From VFZN01 sp050249615 (GTDB lineage: Bacteria > Acidobacteriota > Vicinamibacteria > Vicinamibacterales > UBA2999), in assembly GCA_050249615.1 (NCBI GenBank), contig JBFWQE010000006.1, positions 1 through 64,000 of the forward strand: a DNA stretch of 64,000 nt, given 5' to 3'. The notes beneath the pieces are model-generated. The model did not search any database, was not told where the DNA came from, and was given only the letters and a program-made list of their open reading frames with translations. Shown piece after piece: positions 35,810-44,868 of this stretch (its first letter is position 1; each line of letters starts with the position of its first letter). Made by a program: the position numbers and the translations under genes.

Positions 35810-36448
35810 ATGAACCTGCCGAACAGCCTCACCATCGCGCGAATCTTCCTCGTGCCGCTGCTCGTGTCGGTGCTCCTGACCAAGTTCGAGGGGCGCCTCG
35901 TCGTCGGCCTGCCGGTCGAGCTGGTCGCCGCTGCCATCTTCGGCCTGGCCTCGCTGACCGACTGGCTGGACGGGTATCTCGCCCGGCGGCGGCAGCAGGT
36001 CACGTGGCTCGGGCAGATCCTGGATCCGCTGGCCGACAAGCTCCTCATTTCGGCCACCCTCATCTCCATCGTCCAGCTGGGCCTGGCGCCCGCGTGGATG
36101 GTGGCAGTCATCATCGGGCGCGAGTTCGCGGTGACGGGGCTGCGCAGCATCGCCTACTCGCGCGGCCTGGCGATGCCGGCGTCGAACCTCGGCAAGCTGA
36201 AGATGGCGTCGCAGGTCGTGGCGATCCTGTTGCTGATCCTCGGGTGGGAGCGGGTGCCGGCGCTGTTGCTGCTCGGGCAGGCCGCGCTGTGGGTGGTGCT
36301 CGCCACGGCGCTGTGGTCGGCCGTGGACTACTATCGCCGCTTCCACCAGGCGTTCTCGCGAACCGCGAAAGTCACCGACATCGCGGAAGCGCGCGCTGCG
36401 CGCCGCACCGAGTACGGCGCGCAGCCGGAACGCAAGGCGGCGCGCTGA
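35810..36448 (+). CDS. pgsA: CDP-diacylglycerol-glycerol-3-phosphate 3-phosphatidyltransferase
   Basis: A 212-residue inner-membrane enzyme making phosphatidylglycerol phosphate, the first step to phosphatidylglycerol and cardiolipin. It has the CDP-alcohol phosphotransferase signature D-x2-D-G-x2-A-R-x8-G-x3-D-x3-D (LTDWLDGYLARRRQQVTWLG then LDPLADK) and several membrane helices. NLPNSLTIARI is the usual N-terminus, so ATG 35810 is preferred over 35795. The C-terminus adds about 30 charged residues. It converges with the minus-strand operon end at 36456. Confidence 0.93.
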   Translation: MNLPNSLTIARIFLVPLLVSVLLTKFEGRLVVGLPVELVAAAIFGLASLTDWLDGYLARRRQQVTWLGQILDPLADKLLISATLISIVQLGLAPAWMVAVIIGREFAVTGLRSIAYSRGLAMPASNLGKLKMASQVVAILLLILGWERVPALLLLGQAALWVVLATALWSAVDYYRRFHQAFSRTAKVTDIAEARAARRTEYGAQPERKAAR

Positions 36449-36455
36449 GGCCCGT

Positions 36456-37241
36456 TCAGGGCCGCGCCGGGCCGGCGCCGACCGGGACGGCCACGTCACC
36501 GGACCGCACGCCGTCGACCACGCGAACCACCACCGCCTTCGAGATCGCCTCGCTCACCTCGACCACCACCGCGTCGGCAACGGCCACGAGCGGCAGGCGG
36601 AGGCCCTGCCCGGGATCGCGGTAGATGGCGAACCGCGCCCCGGGGGTGACGCCGTGGCTGGACCCGCGGTTGATGGTCAGGATGTCGCCGTCCCCGAACG
36701 ACTTGCGCTGGTCGAGGCCGATCAGCACGAGCGCACGGTCGTCGAAGTTCGGCGTGCCGCCGGCCTCCGTCGGTGTGGGCAGCGTCGGCAGGGCCACCGG
36801 CTCGAGGTAGTCCCCGACCTGCACCGTGTCGCATGCGCTCTCCACCCGGGCGAGGGCAAAGCGCTCGTCCACGGCGAACACCGTGAGCACGCCAGCCGTG
36901 TGGACCGAGTCGTAGTCGCTGCGGATGTCGTCGTACGGGCCGCGCCGGTGGATGAGGGTCTCGTGCGGGCGGAGCACCCGCCGGGCCATGAACCGATCGC
37001 CCACCTTGATGCCATCGCCCGTTCCGGCCCGCACCACGGCGACGTCTCCGATGCCGAGGGCCTGCCGGCCATCGGGGTGCTGGGCGCCCTCGATGGTCAG
37101 CGTGATGCCGGGGAGCGCCGTGACGGGCATATCCGCGCACAGGACGTGCATCGGCAGCAGCGTGCGCGGGCCGAGGGCCTGGCCGGCGACGGTGGAAGGC
37201 ATGGCCATCCCCGCGATGGCCACGGCAAGCACGTAACGCAT
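36456..37241 (-). CDS. Secreted protein of unknown function
   Basis: A 261-residue protein with a signal peptide (VLAVAIAGMAMPSTVAGQ). Two repeats of a beta-rich unit with G-(I/V)-x-x-G-(D/A)-R-F are visible (GDGIKVGDRFMARR near 75-90 and SHGVTPGARFAIYRD near 195-210), suggesting a duplicated small barrel found in some peptidoglycan- or envelope-associated proteins. No known family can be named with confidence. It is the last gene of the operon, 6 bp after bamD, which points to an envelope role. Confidence 0.6.
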   Translation of the reverse strand: MRYVLAVAIAGMAMPSTVAGQALGPRTLLPMHVLCADMPVTALPGITLTIEGAQHPDGRQALGIGDVAVVRAGTGDGIKVGDRFMARRVLRPHETLIHRRGPYDDIRSDYDSVHTAGVLTVFAVDERFALARVESACDTVQVGDYLEPVALPTLPTPTEAGGTPNFDDRALVLIGLDQRKSFGDGDILTINRGSSHGVTPGARFAIYRDPGQGLRLPLVAVADAVVVEVSEAISKAVVVRVVDGVRSGDVAVPVGAGPARP

Positions 37242-37246
37242 ACGAC

Positions 37247-38035
37247 CTACTTTCCGGCGGGTGTCCCGCCCTTTAGCTCCGCGATGCGCTTCTGCGCCTC
37301 GAGCAGGTACTCGCTCTGTTCGAATTCGCTGACGAGCCGTTCATAGTAGGGGAGCGCTTCCGGCTTCTTATCCGTACGGTACAAGGCTTCTGCGAGGTGA
37401 TAATACACCGCGTCGCGGCCCGTGTAACCGGGGTCGGTTTTCAAAACTTCACGAAATCTGTCGATCGCGCCGGGATACCACCGCGCGCGGAAGTAGAAGA
37501 AGCCCACGCGAAAGCCGGCCTCGCTCAGCCGGTCGCGGGCTTCCCGCTCCAGGGCGCGGGCCTCGGGCATCAGCTTGCTGTTCGGGTAGCGCTGGAGGAA
37601 GACCTCGATCTCCTTGATGGCATCCCGCGTGGCCGACTGATCGCGCTCCGGGGCCAGCATCTGGCCCGCGTACGATCGCGCCAGTTGCAGTTGTGCGTAA
37701 TCGGCGCGGGGGTGGGTGGGATAGAACGTCTGGAACTCGCGAAACTCGTTGGCGGCGAGCAGCAGGTTCTCGATGCCCTTCTGGGTCAGGTACGTGTCAC
37801 CCAGCGCCAGCTTGGCGTCCGGCCGGAACGGGCTCTGGGGGTAGTTGTCCACGATGTTGCGGAAGTACTCCCGCGCGTCGGTCCACTTCCCGTCCTTGAA
37901 GGCGGCCTGGCCGCGCTCGAAGAGGAACTTGTCGGCTTCCGCCGTGCCCGGCGGCAGCTGGGTTGGACTCTTGGCGCACGATGCAGCGCCCGTCAACAGC
38001 ACGGCCAGCAGAAGGGCCTTGCACCCGTAACTCAT
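37247..38035 (-). CDS. bamD: Outer membrane protein assembly factor BamD
   Basis: A 262-residue lipoprotein of the BAM machine that inserts beta-barrel proteins into the outer membrane. A lipoprotein signal ends at Cys20 (TGAASCAKS). The mature part is a TPR array (FERGQAAFKDGKWTDAREYFRNIVDNYP; YAQLQLARSYAGQM; YRTDKKPEALPYYERLVSEFE). Length and layout match BamD/YfiO. ATG 38035 overlaps the epimerase stop by 4 bp. A plain TPR lipoprotein (YbgF/CpoB-like) is the alternative, but the N-terminal three-repeat pattern and size fit BamD better. Confidence 0.85.
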   Translation of the reverse strand: MSYGCKALLLAVLLTGAASCAKSPTQLPPGTAEADKFLFERGQAAFKDGKWTDAREYFRNIVDNYPQSPFRPDAKLALGDTYLTQKGIENLLLAANEFREFQTFYPTHPRADYAQLQLARSYAGQMLAPERDQSATRDAIKEIEVFLQRYPNSKLMPEARALEREARDRLSEAGFRVGFFYFRARWYPGAIDRFREVLKTDPGYTGRDAVYYHLAEALYRTDKKPEALPYYERLVSEFEQSEYLLEAQKRIAELKGGTPAGK

Positions 38036-38973
38036 GCTCTCGTCGCTTCCATCCAGCGGTACATGGCCCGCAGGCCGTCCTCGAGGTTGACGGAGGGCTG
38101 GAACCCGAGGTCGGTCCGCGCCAGCGTGGTGTCGGCGTAGGTGTCGCGCATGTCGCCCTTCTGGGGCGGCTGCCGGTCCACCCTGACCTCGCGGCCGGTC
38201 ACCTTCGCCAGCAGATCGAACACCTCGACCAGCGACACCCGCGACCCGCCTCCAATATTGTAGACGCGCCCCGGCACCCCGCGGACTGCCGCGGTCGCGG
38301 TCGCCCAGGCGGCATCGGCGACGTACGTGAAATCGCGCGTCTGCAGGCCGTCGCCGTACTGCACGATCGGGCGGCCGTCGAGAATCGCCGAGAAGAAGCG
38401 GTTGAAGCCCATGTCGGGGCGCTGCCTCGGCCCGTACACCGTGAAGTAGCGCAGCGAGACGGCCGGCACGCCGTGGTTGACGTGATAGAGGTAGCAGAGC
38501 TGCTCGGCCGCCAGCTTCGTCACACCGTACGGCGAGACCGGGTGGAGCGGCACCTCTTCCTGCATCGGCAGCTGGACGTGATCGCCGTATACCGAGGAAC
38601 TCGACGCGTAGACCACGCGCTCGAGGGGGCGGTCCACGCAGGCCTCGAGCAGGATCTGCGTCGCGTCGACATTGAGCGCGGTGTAGATCTGGAACTCGCG
38701 CCCCCAGCTTTTGCGCACGCCCGCCTGCGCCGCCAGGTGGAAGACGTGCGTCACGCCATCGAGCAGCGCCGGCAGGTCGGCGTCGGCAATCGACGACTCC
38801 ACCAGCCGGTAGCCCGGCCGCCCACGCAGCCCGGCGATGTTGGCGTCCTTGATCTTCCGCGGATAGTAGTCGGTGAAGCAGTCGATGGCCGTCACCTCGG
38901 CGCCCTGATCGAGCAGCCGCTCGCTCAGGTGCGATCCGATGAAGCCCGCCCCACCGGTGACCAGTGCTCTCAC
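38032..38973 (-). CDS. NAD-dependent epimerase/dehydratase (UDP-glucuronate epimerase or UDP-glucose 4-epimerase type)
   Basis: A 313-residue extended short-chain dehydrogenase acting on a nucleotide sugar. N-terminal NAD motif VTGGAGFIGSHL, catalytic SSSSVYGD and Tyr-x3-Lys as SPYGVTKLAAE, and substrate loop VYGPRQRPDMGFNRF are all intact. CFTDYYPRKIKDANI resembles UDP-glucuronate 4-epimerases. GTG 38973 has GAAGGAG about 9 bases upstream and overlaps the thioesterase stop. The substrate is not certain; its product probably feeds surface polysaccharide. Confidence 0.85.
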   Translation of the reverse strand: MRALVTGGAGFIGSHLSERLLDQGAEVTAIDCFTDYYPRKIKDANIAGLRGRPGYRLVESSIADADLPALLDGVTHVFHLAAQAGVRKSWGREFQIYTALNVDATQILLEACVDRPLERVVYASSSSVYGDHVQLPMQEEVPLHPVSPYGVTKLAAEQLCYLYHVNHGVPAVSLRYFTVYGPRQRPDMGFNRFFSAILDGRPIVQYGDGLQTRDFTYVADAAWATATAAVRGVPGRVYNIGGGSRVSLVEVFDLLAKVTGREVRVDRQPPQKGDMRDTYADTTLARTDLGFQPSVNLEDGLRAMYRWMEATRA

Positions 38974-39392
38974 GTCAGTAACTCCTTCACTCGCGCCGGC
39001 AGCCGCACCGGGCGGCCGGCCCGATTGAGCGTCGCGTGCGTGGTCTGGCCCGTGGCCACCACCACGCCGTCGGCCCGCCTCACGACCTCGTAGTCGAATG
39101 CCAGGCGCACGGGCGATACCAGCCGCCCCGTCGTTCGAATCTCCAGCTCGTCGTCGTACCGCGCGCCGGTCCTGTACTCGCAGCGCGCTTCGATGACCGG
39201 CAGGGTCAGGCCCTCGTCCTCCATCGCGCGATAGGTCCATCCGGTTTCGCGCAGCCACTCGGTGCGCCCGACCTCGAACCACACGAGGTAGTTCGCGTAG
39301 TAGACCACCCCCATCTGGTCCGTCTCGGCGTAGCGGACGCGCACGACCGGGCACGACACGCGCGGCTGGGACGCGGGACGGGCGCTCGTCAC
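38970..39392 (-). CDS. YbgC/FadM-type acyl-CoA thioesterase
   Basis: A 140-residue hot-dog-fold thioesterase. The active-site region RYAETDQMGVVYYANYLVWFEVGRTEWL contains the 4-hydroxybenzoyl-CoA-thioesterase-type Asp. YbgC members accompany the Tol-Pal system and hydrolyse short acyl-CoA or act in phospholipid metabolism. Both ends overlap neighbours by 4 bp (rpe upstream, epimerase downstream), so it belongs to the same operon. Confidence 0.88.
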   Translation of the reverse strand: MTSARPASQPRVSCPVVRVRYAETDQMGVVYYANYLVWFEVGRTEWLRETGWTYRAMEDEGLTLPVIEARCEYRTGARYDDELEIRTTGRLVSPVRLAFDYEVVRRADGVVVATGQTTHATLNRAGRPVRLPARVKELLT

Positions 39393-40048
39393 CGGCTCGC
39401 GGCCTCGCGAAGCGCGCGCACGGCGCCCGTCGGGTCACCTCCGCCGAACACCGCCTGCCCGGCGACGAGGATGCGGGCGCCAGCCTTCACCACGGCGGCG
39501 ATGGTCTGGAGATCCACGCCGCCATCCACCTCGACGGGCGCAGCGTTGCCGGCGCGATCCAGCAGAGCCCGCACGCGCCGGATCTTGTCCAGGCTGGCCG
39601 GGATGAAGCTCTGGCCGCCGAAGCCCGGGTTCACCGACATCACCAGCACGAAGTCCACGTCCGCCGCCACCTCTTCGATCGCGGTCACGGGCGTGGACGG
39701 GTTCAGCACGACACCCGCTTTCGCGCCCAGAGCCTTGATGGCGCCAATCGTGCGATGCAGGTGCGGCAGTACCTCCACGTGCACCGACAGCATCGACGCA
39801 CCCGCATTCACGAATGCCTCGAGATAGCGATCCGGATCGCTGATCATCAGGTGCACGTCGAGCGGCAGCGCCGTAGCGCGCTTCACCGCGCGCACGACGG
39901 GCGGGCCGATCGTGATGTTCGGCACGAAGTGCCCGTCCATCACGTCAACGTGGATCAAATCCGCACCGCCCGCTTCGGCGGCCGCGATGTCACGGGCCAG
40001 GTGACCGAAGTCGGCTGACAGTATGGAGGGGGCCAGCTGGACGATCAC
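39389..40048 (-). CDS. rpe: Ribulose-phosphate 3-epimerase
   Basis: A 219-residue TIM-barrel enzyme interconverting ribulose-5-P and xylulose-5-P in the pentose phosphate pathway. Seen: LAPSILSADFGHLARDI, the metal/catalytic HVDVMDGHFVPNITIGP, LDVHLMI, MSVNPGFGGQSFI and VDGGVDLQT with the second catalytic Asp. The length is normal. It overlaps both neighbours by 4 bp. Confidence 0.96.
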   Translation of the reverse strand: MIVQLAPSILSADFGHLARDIAAAEAGGADLIHVDVMDGHFVPNITIGPPVVRAVKRATALPLDVHLMISDPDRYLEAFVNAGASMLSVHVEVLPHLHRTIGAIKALGAKAGVVLNPSTPVTAIEEVAADVDFVLVMSVNPGFGGQSFIPASLDKIRRVRALLDRAGNAAPVEVDGGVDLQTIAAVVKAGARILVAGQAVFGGGDPTGAVRALREAASR

Positions 40049-40767
40049 CGGCTCACCTCGAGGGCGATGGCGTCGCCGGGGTGCACCTGGTATCCCCCGG
40101 CAGGCGCCTGCCGGGTCACGACGCCCGGGGGAAGCCCCGTGGCGACGGACTGTGCCGTGATGGATACCCGGAACCCATGGCCGCGAAGGACATCGGCAGC
40201 GCGCTCGCCGTTCACGCCGATGAGGTCGGGCATCACGTAGGACGCGCGATCCTCGCCGCGGTTGACCAGGAGGCGCACTTCGGCCGTTTCCACGCCGGGC
40301 TGGGGATCCTGCGCGACGACCACGTCGGGAGGGTAGAGGGCGGACCGGATCTCGGCCACCGGCCCGGGCTGCAGGCCCTCCTGGACGATCCGGATCTCCG
40401 CCGCGCGTTGTGATTCGCCGACCAGGGCCGGCGCCCGCGCAATCCGCGGGCCGGCGCTCAGCCAGACCCGCACGGACCGTTGCCGCCGCGAGAGCGAGCC
40501 GGCGGGGGGTTCCTGGCCGAGCACGTAGCCCGCTGGCACTTTCAGATCGGGCCGGCGGGTCTCATCCACGGTGAGCTGCAGGTCGAGGTTGGCGGCCACG
40601 GCCGTCGCATCGTTGAGATCGCGCCCGACGAGGTTGGGCACCGCCACATCCCGGGCGCGAACCGCGACGCGCGCGGCCATCATCGCGAAGGCGACGAAGG
40701 TGGCCGACAGGGCGCCCACGAGCAGCAGGAGCTTTCCTGCCGTCCATACTCTCGCCGAGATGGCCAT
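40045..40767 (-). CDS. Membrane-anchored PASTA domain protein
   Basis: A 240-residue protein with one N-terminal membrane helix (LLLLVGALSATFVAFAMMAARVAV) and three PASTA repeats outside (about 40-105, VPNLVGRDLNDATAVAANLDL; 106-170, APALVGESQRAAEIRIVQEGL; 171-240, MPDLIGVNGERAADVLRGHGF). PASTA domains bind muropeptides or lipid II in Ser/Thr kinases and penicillin-binding proteins, but no kinase or transpeptidase domain is attached here. ATG 40767 is used; a GTG at 40776 is possible. It lies between rsmB and rpe, a common place for such proteins near def-fmt-rsmB in other phyla. Confidence 0.85.
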   Translation of the reverse strand: MAISARVWTAGKLLLLVGALSATFVAFAMMAARVAVRARDVAVPNLVGRDLNDATAVAANLDLQLTVDETRRPDLKVPAGYVLGQEPPAGSLSRRQRSVRVWLSAGPRIARAPALVGESQRAAEIRIVQEGLQPGPVAEIRSALYPPDVVVAQDPQPGVETAEVRLLVNRGEDRASYVMPDLIGVNGERAADVLRGHGFRVSITAQSVATGLPPGVVTRQAPAGGYQVHPGDAIALEVSR

Positions 40768-40785
40768 CGGTAACACGCCATGGTA

Positions 40786-42072
40786 CTACAGCTTGCGGGC
40801 GATCACGGCCCCGTAGAACGCCTCGAGGCCGTCGTCGGGCGGCGTCGTGTGGTGCTCGCGCCGGAGCACGTAGTCCGTGGCGTCGGCCAGAAACGCCCGG
40901 ACGACCGCCTCGTTCTCGTCCGGCTCGCTGGAGCACGTCGCGTAGATCAGCTCGCCCCCCGGGCGCACCAGTGGCGCCGCGCGGTGCAGGAGCGTGAGCT
41001 GGTTGGCGGCCAGGTGCACCAGGTCCGCCTCCTGTCGGCGCCATCGGATGTCGGGGTCGCGCCTGATCGTCCCCAGGCCGGAGCACGGCGCGTCGATGAA
41101 CACGAAATCGAAGGCGTCAGCGGTGAACGGCAGGCGGCCGCTCGCCGGGATGTGAACCACGGGCACCTCGGCGTAACCCGTGCGCGCGAGGGTCGCCTTC
41201 AGGAGTCGGACACGACGCGGGCGCACGTCGCAGGCCACCACGCATCCTGTCGGGCCAACGCGTGCCAGCAGCGCCACCGTCTTTCCGCCCGGCGCCGCAC
41301 ACAGGTCCAGTGCACGCTGGCCTGCGCCCAGGTCCCCCAGCCCGGCCACCAGCTGCGACGCCTCGTCCTGGACCACGAACCAGCCCTCGCGAAACGCCGC
41401 GGTCCCCAGTGCCGCACCTCGGACCACGACGAGGCCATGCGGGGCGCGGGACGTGGGCACGGTGTCGATTCCTTCAGCCGCGAGCCGGGCCGCGAGCTCC
41501 TCGCGCGTGGCCTTCAGGCGGTTCGTCGCGAGGCACAGCCGCGGCGACTCGTTGTTGAACGCGAGCCAGGCGCGCGTGCGCGCGGGTCCGTGCCGCTGGA
41601 GCCACCGCGAGACCAGCCACTCCGGATGCGAATGGCGAGTCGCAAGGGCGTGCGCTTCGGGTCCCTCGGGCCACGAGAGCTGCCCGCGATCCCGGGCCAG
41701 TGCCCGCAGCACCGCGTTCACCAGGCCGGCGGCGCTCGTCTTGCCGGCACGCCGCGTGAGGGACACCGCATCATCCACGACCGCGGAGGGCGGCAGGCGA
41801 TCGAGGTACATCAGCTGGAAGGCCCCCATCCTGAGCGCCGTCCGAACCTCGTCGTCCAGGGCCGCGAGCGGTCGAGACGTCCTCGAGCCGAGCTGATAGT
41901 CCAGCGCGAGCCGCATGCGCACCGTGCCTGTGGCGAGCTCGGTGAGCAGGGTCTGATCGCGGGGATCGTGCAGGGCGTGACGTGCGGTGGCGATGGCGGC
42001 GGGCAGGTCGGTGCCCTTCACCTCGTGGGCCAGCAGGGCGCCATAGGCCGCCCGGCGGGCAGGGGCAATCAT
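40786..42072 (-). CDS. rsmB: 16S rRNA (cytosine-967 C5) methyltransferase
   Basis: A 428-residue RNA m5C methyltransferase. The N-terminal NusB-like RNA-binding domain (ARRAAYGALLAHEV, VDDAVSLTRRAGKTSAAGLVNAVLR) is followed by the catalytic domain with SAM motif LDLCAAPGGKT, the two catalytic cysteines in DAPCSGLGTIRR and YATCSSEPDENE. This domain order is that of RsmB/Sun. It overlaps fmt by 4 bp, the usual def-fmt-rsmB grouping. Confidence 0.95.
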   Translation of the reverse strand: MIAPARRAAYGALLAHEVKGTDLPAAIATARHALHDPRDQTLLTELATGTVRMRLALDYQLGSRTSRPLAALDDEVRTALRMGAFQLMYLDRLPPSAVVDDAVSLTRRAGKTSAAGLVNAVLRALARDRGQLSWPEGPEAHALATRHSHPEWLVSRWLQRHGPARTRAWLAFNNESPRLCLATNRLKATREELAARLAAEGIDTVPTSRAPHGLVVVRGAALGTAAFREGWFVVQDEASQLVAGLGDLGAGQRALDLCAAPGGKTVALLARVGPTGCVVACDVRPRRVRLLKATLARTGYAEVPVVHIPASGRLPFTADAFDFVFIDAPCSGLGTIRRDPDIRWRRQEADLVHLAANQLTLLHRAAPLVRPGGELIYATCSSEPDENEAVVRAFLADATDYVLRREHHTTPPDDGLEAFYGAVIARKL

Positions 42073-43019
42073 GGCGCGCCCAGCCGGTCGCCGGGCCGGA
42101 GCGCATGGCCGGCGAGGAAGGTGCGGGCCGGGAGCACCTTGCCACCCTCGGCCTGCAGTTCGATCACGTCGAGGATGCCGTCGCCGGTGGCGACCCGCAG
42201 TCCCTCGGCCGCGCTGGCGGTGACGATCGTGCCCGGCACGGCGGGAGCGCTCCCGGTGACGACGCCGGTGCGGTGCAGGATCAAGCGGCCGCCGGGCCCG
42301 GAGGTGAACGCGTGCGGCCACGGATGCAGGGCGCGGACCTGGTTGTGAATGGCGCGTGCGGGCCGGGCCCAGTCGATCAGGCCCTCCTCCTTCTTCAGGC
42401 GGGGTGCGTAGGTCGCGTCCGCGTCGTTCTGTGCCACTTCGGCAACAGGCCCCGCGGCCATGCGGTCCACGGTCTCGACGAGCAGCCGGGCGCCCGCCCG
42501 GGCGAGCAGGCGCTCCACTTCGTCGGTGCGATCGTCGGGGCCAATCGGCACGCGAACGGTGGCGAGCATCGCCCCGGCATCGAGCGCCTTGACCACGCGC
42601 ATGATCGTCACGCCCGTTTCCGGATCGCCGTTCATGACCGCCCGGTGAATCGGCGACGCGCCGCGATAACGTGGCAGCAGCGAGGCGTGGACGTTGACGA
42701 GCCCGCGGCTCGGCAGCGCAAGGAGCCAGTCGGGCAGGATCTGTCCGTACGCCGTCACGACGCCGAGGTCGATGGCGAAGCGCGACAACTCGGCTTCCCA
42801 CGGATCGCGGGTGAGCTTCTCGGGCTGGAGCACCGGCAGGCCGTGCGCGAGCGCCACCAGCTTCACGGGGCTCGACGACACGCGGTTGCCGCGCCCGCGC
42901 GGCCGGTCGGGCTGGGTGACGACCAGGACCACCTCGTGCGACGAATGGAGCAGGGCCTCCAGCGAGGGAACGGCGAACTCCGGGGTTCCGAAGAAGGCAA
43001 TGCGCACGCGCGCCCTCAC
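42069..43019 (-). CDS. fmt: Methionyl-tRNA formyltransferase
   Basis: A 316-residue enzyme that formylates initiator Met-tRNA. FFGTPEFAVPSLEALL, the catalytic NVHASLLPRYRGASPIHRAVMNGD (Asn and His) and TGVTIMRVVKALDAGAML are present, and the C-terminal OB-like tRNA-binding domain follows. The start GTG 43019 overlaps the def stop as GTGA; an internal GTG at 43007 would still give a normal N-terminus. Confidence 0.95.
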   Translation of the reverse strand: MRARVRIAFFGTPEFAVPSLEALLHSSHEVVLVVTQPDRPRGRGNRVSSSPVKLVALAHGLPVLQPEKLTRDPWEAELSRFAIDLGVVTAYGQILPDWLLALPSRGLVNVHASLLPRYRGASPIHRAVMNGDPETGVTIMRVVKALDAGAMLATVRVPIGPDDRTDEVERLLARAGARLLVETVDRMAAGPVAEVAQNDADATYAPRLKKEEGLIDWARPARAIHNQVRALHPWPHAFTSGPGGRLILHRTGVVTGSAPAVPGTIVTASAAEGLRVATGDGILDVIELQAEGGKVLPARTFLAGHALRPGDRLGAP

Positions 43020-43525
43020 CACTTGCCCGCGCGCGCGAGCTTGCGGACCTTGCGCACGATGAGGTCGCGCTTGATGCCTCGCAGGCGATCCACGAACAAC
43101 CGGCCGTCGAGGTGATCCATCTCGTGCTGGAGAGCACGCGCGAGCAGGCCTGTGCCCTCGACGGTGTGCTCCTCACCCTGTCGATTCAGGCCCCGGACAA
43201 CGGCCCGGGCCGGGCGGGGCACGGTCGCGTTGAAGCCGGGAAGCGACAGGCAACCCTCCTCCTCGAGCTGCATTCCCTCGCGCTCCACCCACTCGGGGTT
43301 GATCATCGTGATGAGCGCCCTCGCGTCGCGGCCGACCGACAGGTCAATGACGAAGATGCGCAGCGACACGCCAATCTGCGGGGCGGCGAGCCCGATTCCC
43401 GGCGCCGCGTACATCGTTTCGACCATGTCGTCGAGCAGGCGCTCGATGTCCGTCGTGATCGCGGCGACGGGCTCGGCCGGCGCCTGGAGGAGGGTGTCGC
43501 CGAGCCTGAGAATGGGGCGGATCAT
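43016..43525 (-). CDS. def: Peptide deformylase
   Basis: A 169-residue metalloenzyme that removes the formyl group from nascent proteins. The three motifs are intact: GIGLAAPQIG, EEGCLSLPG and the metal-binding HEMDHLDG. The length is standard. It begins the def-fmt-rsmB run, 6 bp after aroC. Confidence 0.97.
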   Translation of the reverse strand: MIRPILRLGDTLLQAPAEPVAAITTDIERLLDDMVETMYAAPGIGLAAPQIGVSLRIFVIDLSVGRDARALITMINPEWVEREGMQLEEEGCLSLPGFNATVPRPARAVVRGLNRQGEEHTVEGTGLLARALQHEMDHLDGRLFVDRLRGIKRDLIVRKVRKLARAGKW

Positions 43526-43531
43526 CGGGGC

Positions 43532-44758
43532 TCAGACTTCGGCGCGGAGGTTGGCGCCGCGGCGCCGCGCCCGGCCGTGGATCTGGGCCTCGGCAGCCTG
43601 CACGCGTGACTGGATCTGCCGCACGGTGTCGCCGCCGAACCGCTCGAGCACGGCCTCGGCGAGGACGAGCGCCACCATCGCCTCGCCGACGACGGCGGCG
43701 GCGGGCACGGCGCACACGTCGCTGCGCTCGATGGCGGCCGGCGCGTCCTCGATGGTCGTCAGGTCCACGGATCGCAGGGGCTTCATCAGCGTGGCGATGG
43801 GCTTCATGAAGCCGGTGACCCGCACGTCCTCACCGTTGGTGACGCCCCCCTCGAGCCCGCCAGCGCGATTGGTGGGGCGGGCCAGGCGGCGCTCGCCGTC
43901 GGCGGCCTCGACGACGACGATCTCGTCGTGCACCTGCGAGCCGGGGCGCCGCGCGGCCTCGACACCCTCGCCGATGGCCACGGCCTTGACCGCGTGGATG
44001 GACATCACCGCGCGCGCGAGGCGCCCATCGAGCTTGCGATCCCAGTGCACGTAGCTGCCCAGCCCGATCGGCACCCGGTGTGCGACGACCTCGAACGCGC
44101 CCCCGACCGTGTCGCCCGCCTCCCGTGCGCGGTCGATCGCCGCAATCATCTCGGCCTCGGCGGCGGCGTCCACGCAGCGCAGCTGCGAGCCGGGGGCGAT
44201 CGCCCGGATCTGCTCGAACGGCACGGCGGCGGCTGCCGGCAGGCCCGCCCCGCCAATGCTGATCACGTGGCTGGCGATCTCGACGCCGATCGCCCGGAGG
44301 AGTTGTCGCGCGATGGCGCCGGCGGCGACGCGCGCGGCCGTTTCGCGGGCGCTGGCGCGCTCGAGCACGTCGCGGATGTCCTCGTGCTCGTACTTGAGCG
44401 CGCCGGCCAGATCCGCGTGACCGGGGCGCGGCCGCACGACGCGCGCGCGCCGGGCGCCCGTCGCCCCCGGCGGCACCTCGGCCTCGACGTGCATGGTGGC
44501 CTGCCAGTTCTCCCAGTCGCGGTTGCGAACGATCATCGACACGGGTGCGCCGGTCGTTCGTCCGCGGCGCACGCCGGAGAGGATCTCCGCGCGATCCGAC
44601 TCGATGGCCATGCGCCGTCCCCGGCCGTAGCCGCCTTGCCGCTGCCGCAGATCGTGGGCGAGCGCCTCGAAATCCAGGGGCAGGCCAGCCGGCACGCCTT
44701 CGAGGATGACGACGAGACCCTGGCCGTGTGATTCGCCAGCAGTCAGAAATCGCAGCAT
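43532..44758 (-). CDS. aroC: Chorismate synthase
   Basis: A 408-residue FMN-dependent enzyme making chorismate from EPSP, the last step of the shikimate pathway. RFLTAGESHGQGLVVILEG, the GYGRGRRMAIESDRAEILSGVRRGRTTGAPV region, RPRPGHADLAGALKYEHEDIRDVLERASARET and the C-terminal RVTGFMKPIATL are present. ATG 44758 fits the family start; a GTG at 44764 adds two residues. It is the first gene of the long minus-strand operon and lies about 10 kb from the aromatic supra-operon, which lacks aroC. Confidence 0.96.
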   Translation of the reverse strand: MLRFLTAGESHGQGLVVILEGVPAGLPLDFEALAHDLRQRQGGYGRGRRMAIESDRAEILSGVRRGRTTGAPVSMIVRNRDWENWQATMHVEAEVPPGATGARRARVVRPRPGHADLAGALKYEHEDIRDVLERASARETAARVAAGAIARQLLRAIGVEIASHVISIGGAGLPAAAAVPFEQIRAIAPGSQLRCVDAAAEAEMIAAIDRAREAGDTVGGAFEVVAHRVPIGLGSYVHWDRKLDGRLARAVMSIHAVKAVAIGEGVEAARRPGSQVHDEIVVVEAADGERRLARPTNRAGGLEGGVTNGEDVRVTGFMKPIATLMKPLRSVDLTTIEDAPAAIERSDVCAVPAAAVVGEAMVALVLAEAVLERFGGDTVRQIQSRVQAAEAQIHGRARRRGANLRAEV

Positions 44759-44868
44759 CGCCACGCGATTTTATCCGAAGTTTCTGCCAGCCTCCTGCCG
44801 CTCACTGTCCCTAAGTCGTTGACCGCCCACGCCGCGCCGGTCGGCGACGACGTTGCAGCCGCCAGGGC

